Shown here one piece after another: positions 56,880 to 64,000 of a stretch of 64,000 nucleotides of DNA. Positions within the stretch are counted from its first letter, which is position 1; each line of letters opens with the position of its first letter. Made by a program: the position numbers and the translations under genes. Under the pieces are notes generated by a model. The model saw only the letters and a list, made by a program, of their open reading frames with translations. It was not told the DNA's origin and did no database searches. Source of the DNA: Rugalucina vietnamica (taxonomy: Eukaryota; Mollusca; Bivalvia; Lucinida; Lucinidae); contig OZ024870.1 in the NCBI GenBank assembly GCA_964017185.1, positions 32,263,621 through 32,327,620 of the forward strand. Reading direction: 5' to 3'.

Positions 56880-58350
56880 AAGCGAAAATCTCAATAGAAG
56901 TTTCAATTGAAGAAATCTTTTGTATTAACAATCGAGTTCGAGAATTTATCAAGCAATTGCAATTCCAGGACAAGAAACAAACAACGATTCGCGGAAAACT
57001 ACCTGTACCTTCATTGAACGCCGAATAGAATTTAAAAAAAAAAAAACAATGGATTGTCACAATCATAATACAATTCAGTTCGTCAGGTTTTCTCTCTGCA
57101 ACCACAACTACATCTTCAATTGTATCATCAGTAGACCTAGTCAAAACTTCAAAAACTATCTTTATAAAACCAGAAGTCGAGATCCTCGAACTACTAAAGT
57201 AAATTTACGTTTATGAAATAGTCTGGGGTTAGTCGATATTTGAAAGTTCTCTTTTGATAAAGCTTTATGGTATATAACCGACTTTTTCAAAGTATAAGGC
57301 CAAGGTACTCTTTCAACCTTCAACATCCCAGGTTAGGTATCGAGAAAGAAAGAGAAAAGAACGAGAAAAAAGAAATTGCCTTATATATACGTGTACCAGC
57401 GTTTCGTTTTGCCCTTATTGCGATTGCAAATGCCTTCCGCTCATTTGGTTTTGAATACGTGATAAAAGTAATTGTTTAACATTCTTCAACATTGTTGCAT
57501 TTGGCATTGCAAAGATATGCAAACAAACTTTGATGGTGTATAAAACAGATGACACTTATATTGCGTCTGAGTTTTTTCTTTCGTTTGTTTAAACATGTAT
57601 CCACTTTAAAACGGTCGATAAGAAAAAAGAATATTTATCTTTTTTCCTATCATATTTTATTTGAAAACAATTTACATATTCATAAGGTTTTACCATTGAA
57701 AAAGGCATATACATCAAAAGTGACACTTTATCGCACCAGACCTGACAATATACTAGTAATACACACATACGACTCTATGTACAGTAAAGTGCATGTTTAA
57801 ACTGTCGCATACATATATGTACATCGTTATCATTTAGAATGTGACTCATAGATATGTTTTAGCCTGCAGGCAAATAATAATTGAATACAACATCAAATAC
57901 ATCACTACAAAAAATAATAGAAAATTGACTTACATAATATCACTAGCCATCCTTCTTGTCTCGGTCTCCCGGATGTGCCTGGCTTCACACAAGAATTAAA
58001 GTCAATAGGAAAAAAAAATCTTATAAAATACTTATAAATCTAACCTGATAAAATCCAATTTCAAACACGTAAAGTACAAATACGGATAGTGATACAAAGT
58101 ACAGGTAACTCTAAATAGTGTAGTATACTACATGAGACCGGATTGTAAACAAAATTACGTTAACAGATCTATGCCAGGAAGTGCATCAATGCTGAAAAAT
58201 GGTAACACACTACTCGCAATGCTCGCAAAGCAAAATTAAGTAAAAATGTCTTAATTTATATCAGAGTGTAGAACGAACATATAAAAATTTATATATTTCA
58301 CGATACCCTATGAAGCAATAATTTACACCTACGAAGTCATTTCTTTCAGT
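56880..58350. other. no recognisable gene
   Basis: AT-rich, with a few frames under 90 codons (for example 56878-57144 minus, 57549-57800 plus) that show no domain. Confidence 0.45.
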
Positions 58351-58355
58351 AGAAA

Positions 58356-59898
58356 GGTACAAGTAGGCAACGATCAGGAAAAGGTGCAATCAGAAAAAGA
58401 TTCCCACTCCAAAAACCGAGGTGGGAAAAAAAACTAAATTAACAGTCAGGTAATTGTACCATGAAAACACACCGTAAGGCGAATGAGCAGCTATTTTCCC
58501 AATAGGTGACCACTCAGTTATCTAAACTTAACTAAAAATTTGATAACATACATAAGGAAAACCAACAGCACAAAAAATTTTAAACACCAACACATAAAAC
58601 AATAAGGACCACCACAGAAGTATCGCCTTGGAACGATCAGTAATATAAAATTACTGGCGGGCTTTTAATCGGTTTTACAGGTACCTAACCTCACCCTTTG
58701 CTTCTGCAGTGGGTCACAACATTTAGTTAGTTGTTCGGTCCTCGTTGTGAATCTTTAACTAGTCAATGAATCATCATGGACAAACAAATAAATCACGATA
58801 AACTCCATGATGAATCAAAAACGAGGACTCACAGATTGTGTAAGCTGTTCGACGATGGAGATCCCTGGACGCCCGATAATTTACTAACTCCGGAGCAAAC
58901 GAAACACACCAGTTGAACCCCGGTGGGCCAAGTAACAGACAAGAACAAACTAAAATGAATAGCTTTATGTCGGGGCCATCATAGAGTCTGAAGCCCGACC
59001 CACCGGCATGCAATTAAAGAAGGCAGCATAGTTATCAACATGATTGGGTTAAAAACTAAGCAAGCATGTAGACTGTCGCATAACATTTAAGTTATATCAT
59101 ACACGTCTGTAACGCGTAATGATTTTTTCTGAATCGAAAAGAAAAATCATTCCTTCCTGTAAGCTTCTTAAATTTGTAAACCAAGTCACCATAAAATTCT
59201 GGTTCTGAAAGGCCCTCGCGTAAAAGGGTCTTTAGCCCAACATTAAATTTGGAAATCAGTTCATAGTCTGAATCTGAATAGTTTACTGGTGACACGCCAA
59301 ATGACATTATTTCACCAGGGGGTTCTGATGGGGGAAAAATTAGTCCCTTGAACGCACGAGTGAAGCGAACTTGGACACACAGTCATCAGACATTTCAGCA
59401 GAGGAGATAAGTGAACCAGGGAGGTCATTCCAGTCCCTGATAGTCTGTGGAAAGAAACTACTTTTGTACGCTTCTTTGCTAGCTGAAGGTATCTGAAAAG
59501 CCAAAGAGTGTTGATTTCTACTGGCCTATTCTTTGGGATAAGGTCATCTGTGGGTATTCTGGCTTTCTGAATCTGAAAAATAGTGTATGCGATAAAATTT
59601 AGAAACGGTTTTTCGAAGTTCATGATACCGATAGCCCTACTGAAGAAGTTTGGCTGTAAACATTTATTTCGTGCATTGAAGTCCGCAACATGATTGCAGA
59701 CTTTAGCAAACCTAATAAGTTGCGAAATGTATACGCCATAAGAAGCACGGCGAGGAACATAACCATCCAAAAACGGAAAGTTTACTATATCAAAATCAAA
59801 GTCATCGCGTTTATCATAAATTTTACAAGAAACGAATCCATTTGCAATAGAAAGATGTAAGTCTCAAAATGGAGCTTCGGTTTCTGTGGTGTTTGCTT
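58356..59898 (-). pseudogene. Penelope-like RT remnant, copy c
   Basis: Minus-strand copy with the 3' UTR (58356-58700), the C-terminal CGSGFRLYDGPDIKL-type region, GLSEPEFYGDLVYKF (about 59190) and SYGVYISQLIRFAKVC...DFNARNKCL (about 59620-59760), starting near the FLDLHL block at 59870. The R-A-K/R-V-C signature in the thumb is typical of Penelope-like RTs. It is 5'-truncated, frameshifted, and split by a LINE fragment at 59268-59579. Confidence 0.75.
59268..59579 (-). mobile_element. 5'-truncated non-LTR LINE insertion
   Basis: On the minus strand it encodes the C-terminus of a LINE RT ORF: SSFFPQTIRDWNDLPGSLIS, then SDDCVSKFASLV and a stop, followed by a short 3' UTR and an ATTCAG tail. 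The FFPxTIxDWNxLP motif marks the end of many LINE-type ORF2 proteins. ATAGT (59263-59267 and 59580-59584) is duplicated, and undamaged RT copies (near 9095) have one ATAGTGT there. Confidence 0.85.
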
Positions 59899-60026
59899 AG
59901 AATTGCAAGTACGAGACCAAACTAATAGAAACTTAAGATGAGTAAAGTAACGCACATCAGTATGAAACTCGGAATTAGTTCAGAAAATTCTAATTATAGC
60001 AAAATGTCGTTAAAGATATAAAAGTA

Positions 60027-60880
60027 TGCAGTGATCAGGAAACAGAGCAGTCAGAAAAATTCCCTTCCCCCAACAAAAACCGAGATGGAAAAAACTAAAT
60101 CGACAATCAGGTACTTACACTCAGAAAACCAGTCGTAAGGCGAGTGAGCAGTTATTTCCCTACATGTATAGGCGGCCACTCAGTTGCCCGCACGTAACTA
60201 AGTATTAAAACCATACATAGGTGCAAACAGCACAAAAATTCAACACCAAAACATAAATCATTTAGATCCAAAACATAAGTATAGCCTTGGAACGATAATA
60301 TAAAATTACTCTTACCTCACCCTCCGCCTCTGCAGTGGTTCACATGGCAGAGACTTCTAATTTTAATGCTGCAAGTGATTGGCACAAAGTGTGGGCAGAA
60401 CTACCGCAGTAAGTTAAGGCCACCTACGATTGGTCATAGACGTGTATAGATCAACCGTCTTTGTCATAATTATGGTGGTGTAACCATTTGCTCTGTTAGC
60501 AGCTGTTTTACCATACCATGGCCAAATTGCGGATGTAGTGATTTTTGAATAATCAGTTTTCATTGTCGAGCGATTGGGATGTCCCTAAACAGCGGAAAAT
60601 ACCGTCCTAGGATGCTGGCTAACACCCTATTTTCGCTGCACTTGCAAACGGCCTGGGGCATTCTCTCGTCTGCTGAATGAGTTGGGGTCCACTACGAGTT
60701 GTGCAGCATATAAATGAGTCAAACAACATCATTGAAAACTTGGAGCAAACGAAAAACAGCAGTTGACACCCCCCCCCCCCCTTGGGCCAAGCAACAGACA
60801 AGAACCGACTAAAAGGGATAGTTTTATAACTTACATGTAAGTTATATCTTATATATTTGTAACGTATAATGATTTTTCTA
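60027..60880 (-). pseudogene. Penelope-like RT remnant, copy d
   Basis: 3' UTR markers (GCAGTGATCAGGAAACAGAGC, AAAACCGAGATGG, AGGCGAGTGAGCAGTTATTTCC, GGCGGCCACTCAGTTGCCC) followed by a scrambled segment that resumes family sequence at GAGCAAACGAAAAACAGCAGTTG and GGGCCAAGCAACAGACAAGAACC. No RT motif is left. Contains a poly(C) run at 60767-60781. Confidence 0.55.
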
Positions 60881-62330
60881 CACTAACAGACATGGGGTAC
60901 TTTACTCGTACTAGCACTTCTACAGGTATTGGCCAATAAATTGTATAAAACATATAGGGAAAAAATATTTAACACTTGGTAACTTTCTTATTTCTTATGA
61001 TATTTTTATATCACGAACGGCGTTAGAAAGTATAATTCTTTATCTTTACCACAGTTTTTAAATTTTTGACGTAGCGCTATTATAAAATGGTCTGTTTGGG
61101 GACGGCCGTCTTGTTGTACGAAATTTAATTAAATATATAGGAAAATTTCCGTAAAACGCGGTTAAATACGCCTAGGTACATGACTTCAGCAACAATTTTA
61201 AGCAATAATTTTACATAAATGTTAGGCGTCACAAACGGTCCAATGTAGTAGAAATATTATACTTTAATCTGGTGTATTTTTTATTTTTGGAGCTCAACGA
61301 TAATTTGGTCTGTTTGAGCATTGACCAAAAAAATAATAAATATTATTTTCTATCTGGAATTTCCGTGAGTATCCGTAAAATACACCGATAAGACCCGACT
61401 AAATTTCCAGGTATTAATGCCGTGGGCGAAGATTATTGCTCTAATATGAAAATGAAATGTATTTGATGACTGATAGTGTAATAAAGAATTTTATATGGAT
61501 AAATTAATAGGCTTAAGTTAGAGAGTGATATTTTGCGGAAATAAAACATTAAACTTTACCATATTTTTTTTTCTCCTTTTTCGGCAGTAGATGCCGAATT
61601 GAAAACACAGATGTCAACTCGCTCATGATTGCATAATGTCAATTAGTAATGACACTGTGTTAAATTCGCAATCACGTTCTACTCATTTAATTTATCATTT
61701 TATTTTTATGAGAATCTTTTTTTATAATTATTTCATGAGGTACTTGTATTTTTCTTTAGATGCTGTAATCCGCAACAGGACGAGTGCTCGATATCTGTCA
61801 TTCAAAGTCAATCCCAACAAAATAGCATCTTTTATAACCTTTAATTAAAGAACAAAAACATCAAACATAAACGTTTAAAGCGATCATCGCATGAACAGTT
61901 GAATTCCGACAACAATTAAAGAAATCAAATTACATGTAATCCATTTAACTTACGTATTTCGCACATACTCGAGATATAATTGAGCAAACCGAACGAGTAT
62001 AATTACTCATTTACCGAAAGCGGTGCATGGTGATGACACTGTGCCATAACACATTATGCATGCTTTATTTAATCAAGGTGAAGAATTCAAAGATATTTAA
62101 AATCTATTTTTTAATATCTTTCTCAAAGCATTTTGACACGAAACAAAAACATTTAACCTATAGAGCATTATACATGTATCGTAGTAGAGAAGACTCCTAC
62201 ATTTATCAACCTAAATATGTGTTATTACGGATTCGTGAAATGCGCATTCTTTCTTTCTTTCTTATATGCGATATATGAAATCCTTGATGACAAAGTAATA
62301 ATTTGAGATAATTCTCAATGAAAATGGCAA
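60881..62330. other. no recognisable gene
   Basis: Very AT-rich; small frames at 61636-61848 and 62027-62278 have no recognised features. Confidence 0.45.
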
Positions 62331-62333
62331 GTT

Positions 62334-62453
62334 TCCGCGTCTTTGTTTTCGCTTAAATACGAAATTTTAAACTTCTAGCCTGCTTCTGTGACTGTACAGG
62401 CCGGTTTGTGCCTGACCTGGTCGGAAACCAAACTTGTTTTCTCATGCGAAGGC
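62334..62453 (-). mobile_element. R1 MITE, copy 12, half element
   Basis: CCGCGTCTTTGTTTTCGC, then the conserved TTCTAGCCTGCTTCTGTGACTG / CAGGCCGGTTTGTGCCTGACC and TTTTCTCATGCGAAGGCCC end. The other half is missing. Confidence 0.75.
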
Positions 62454-63135
62454 CCATTTGGTATTTTATTCTTGTACATGCGATTGTTTCTTGACCTGCC
62501 ATAGAAAATAAACCGTTTGTATTTATTGAGGCATGTCAGGTTTACACCGTATGGTGCTTTTAAATTAACGAAACAAAAATGTAGTTTAATTAAACATGAA
62601 ATTTCGTTTTAAGAATCTAGATCTCTATATGCAGACTTGGCTAAGAGTAGCCTGCCTAATATGCAGAATCAGTTTTGTCTGTCAAAACAGCTTTCCTATG
62701 ACGCTGCCAAATTATCATGTGAGAATGTTTTTATAAGAAGCGTGCCTTTAATACCTTGCGGCGACAGCCTAAATACGCTGGATGTCAGGTGTTAACCCCT
62801 GATCTAGTCATCCATGATGATCGTTTTAACTACCTTATAATCAGCAAAGCATGAAAACCTACTTTCTGGTCGGCATTTCTGACCATGTCAGACAAAGACC
62901 AGATTGTTTATCATTAAAACTGTATCAAGGTTGAACTGCATACTTGGATAAGAAGAATAACCGGTGGAAAATGGTGTTTCAGCGCTGTGCAGGTCATCAC
63001 CGCCCGGTTATATCTTTCATGATATATAAACTGTGAATATCAAAGTTTTTTTTTACCCAGCGAAAATGTATAAATATCCTAAATACATTTATTTGGCGCG
63101 AATTACATTTAATTTCTATATAAAGAAAAACGTAT
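62454..63135. other. no recognisable gene
   Basis: No frame, repeat or element recognised. Confidence 0.45.
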
Positions 63136-63415
63136 CATCAGGAAAACATGTCCGTGTAATATTTACCCCCTTATACCCCACTTTTATATAGCAAAACTGG
63201 GGTTTGCAGGGGTATGCCTATTTTTCTTATTTTTGCTCCAAAACATAGATTGTGGGTACTCGTTAGAAGAGCCTCGCCGAGGCGGTTCTAACGTGTACCC
63301 ACAATCTATGTTTTGAGCAAAAATAAGAAAAATATTGAGATTTTTCTACTGATTTTTTTTCATTTTTTACAACTTTAAAAATCTCTGTATATTGCATGGG
63401 CATGTTTTCGTAATG
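63136..63415 (+). mobile_element. R2 hairpin MITE, copy g
   Basis: CATCAGGAAAACATGTCC to GGGCATGTTTTCGTAATG. The central hairpin AGCCTCGCCGAGGCGGTTCTAAC and the ACATAGATTGTGGGTAC arms are well conserved. Confidence 0.85.
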
Positions 63416-63627
63416 TATTATTTTATATGTGTCTTTCACATTCGGATCCTGATAGCCTTCTAAATTTATTTTTAACAATATGATAACTACTGCGCAAATA
63501 TTTTCTAAAGGGGAACAACACGTTTATACTCCATATGAGGTTACAAACAACTAATGAAGTCTATTAAAATATACAGCTTCTTAAATCATCTTGAAAATGC
63601 AAAGGCGTGTCCGCGTCTGCAAGACGA

Positions 63628-63798
63628 ATGATTTTGTTTACGTTGGTTCTCTGTTATATCCTAGTATATAATATCATCCGAAGTGACACGGGGGTAGCAG
63701 ATGAATACCCCCGGTCCCTGCGTCATGCATTTAGTCTTTTAAAATCAAGTTTTCACACAGAGAAAGCTGCAGAGAAAGCTGCTAAAGTAAAGCGATGA
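63628..63798 (+). CDS. small ORF with hydrophobic N-terminus, doubtful
   Basis: 56 codons from ATG 63628. It begins with an uncharged stretch (MILFTLVLCYILVYNII) that could be a signal peptide or membrane anchor, then RSDTGVADEYPRSLRHAF and a Lys/Ala-rich end (EKAAEKAAKVKR). A short secreted or single-pass peptide, or the first exon of a larger gene leaving the window, are both possible. No family recognised. Confidence 0.25.
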   Translation: MILFTLVLCYILVYNIIRSDTGVADEYPRSLRHAFSLLKSSFHTEKAAEKAAKVKR

Positions 63799-64000
63799 AA
63801 TCTTTAATCCCTAAAACAACTGTCCCCAGGCAACACTGACATTACCTGGACAGATTAGCCGAATGAAAATCGACTATCGCCGGCCAATATCGGATATTAT
63901 CGGAGAGTCTCCGTAAATTTACCTGAGCGCTAGTGAAATCGATTGCTCGCTTATGTGCCTATATTGAAATACGACTATAGTTCCGGTTGAAGTCTTTTTC

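Overview
This is AT-rich eukaryotic DNA with few and short reading frames, splice-like signals, many SINE/MITE-type repeats and no bacterial operons. The repeat content points to a marine invertebrate, most likely a bivalve mollusc: a 'pearl'-type element (147-bp core repeats, an ACGG/ACGA tract and a GCAGGTGCGATA hairpin), tRNA-derived SINEs, and a Penelope-like reverse transcriptase lineage. The organism is an inference. No conserved host housekeeping gene, rRNA or tRNA gene was recognised.

Layout. 1-15.2 kb is mostly repeat debris: hairpin MITEs (family R1 about 235 bp with near-perfect central palindromes; R2 about 275 bp; R3 about 220 bp flanked by TTAA), the pearl-like element, a CCGG-rich minisatellite, a decayed Penelope-like RT copy and simple repeats. 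15.2-19.5 kb is a tandem array of a roughly 550-bp module; its second unit has been expanded by three successive insertions (a Penelope-like RT, an R3 and an R2). 20.4-45.1 kb is a five-unit tandem duplication (A-E). Each unit carries, on the minus strand, the same short exon-like segment (three of the five with ATG and 95 or 59 bp length plus a donor clearly seen, a fourth also intact, one without ATG), together with shared non-coding blocks. Units differ mainly by private transposon insertions, and sister units provide the empty sites.

45.47-52.48 kb is the highlight: a nearly intact tyrosine-recombinase retrotransposon of the Ngaro type, with split direct repeats A1-ORFs-B1-A2-spacer-B2. 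It encodes a Gag-like protein with a CCHC zinc knuckle, a reverse transcriptase/RNase H, a tyrosine recombinase with R...H-x-x-R...W...Y, and an SGNH/GDSL hydrolase. A1/A2 (334 bp) and B1/B2 (807 bp) each differ by one base by eye, so the insertion is young. The B1/A2 junction looks like a recombinase site (inverted arms around a 9-bp spacer), and its AATAA core recurs at both outer ends.

52.5-64 kb is again repeat-rich: a possible TIR element, a Tc1/mariner-like element, more R1/R2/R3 copies, and two Penelope-like RT copies, one interrupted by a 5'-truncated LINE with a 5-bp target duplication. A small hydrophobic-N-terminus reading frame lies at the far right. All identities come from reading by eye; no database search was made.
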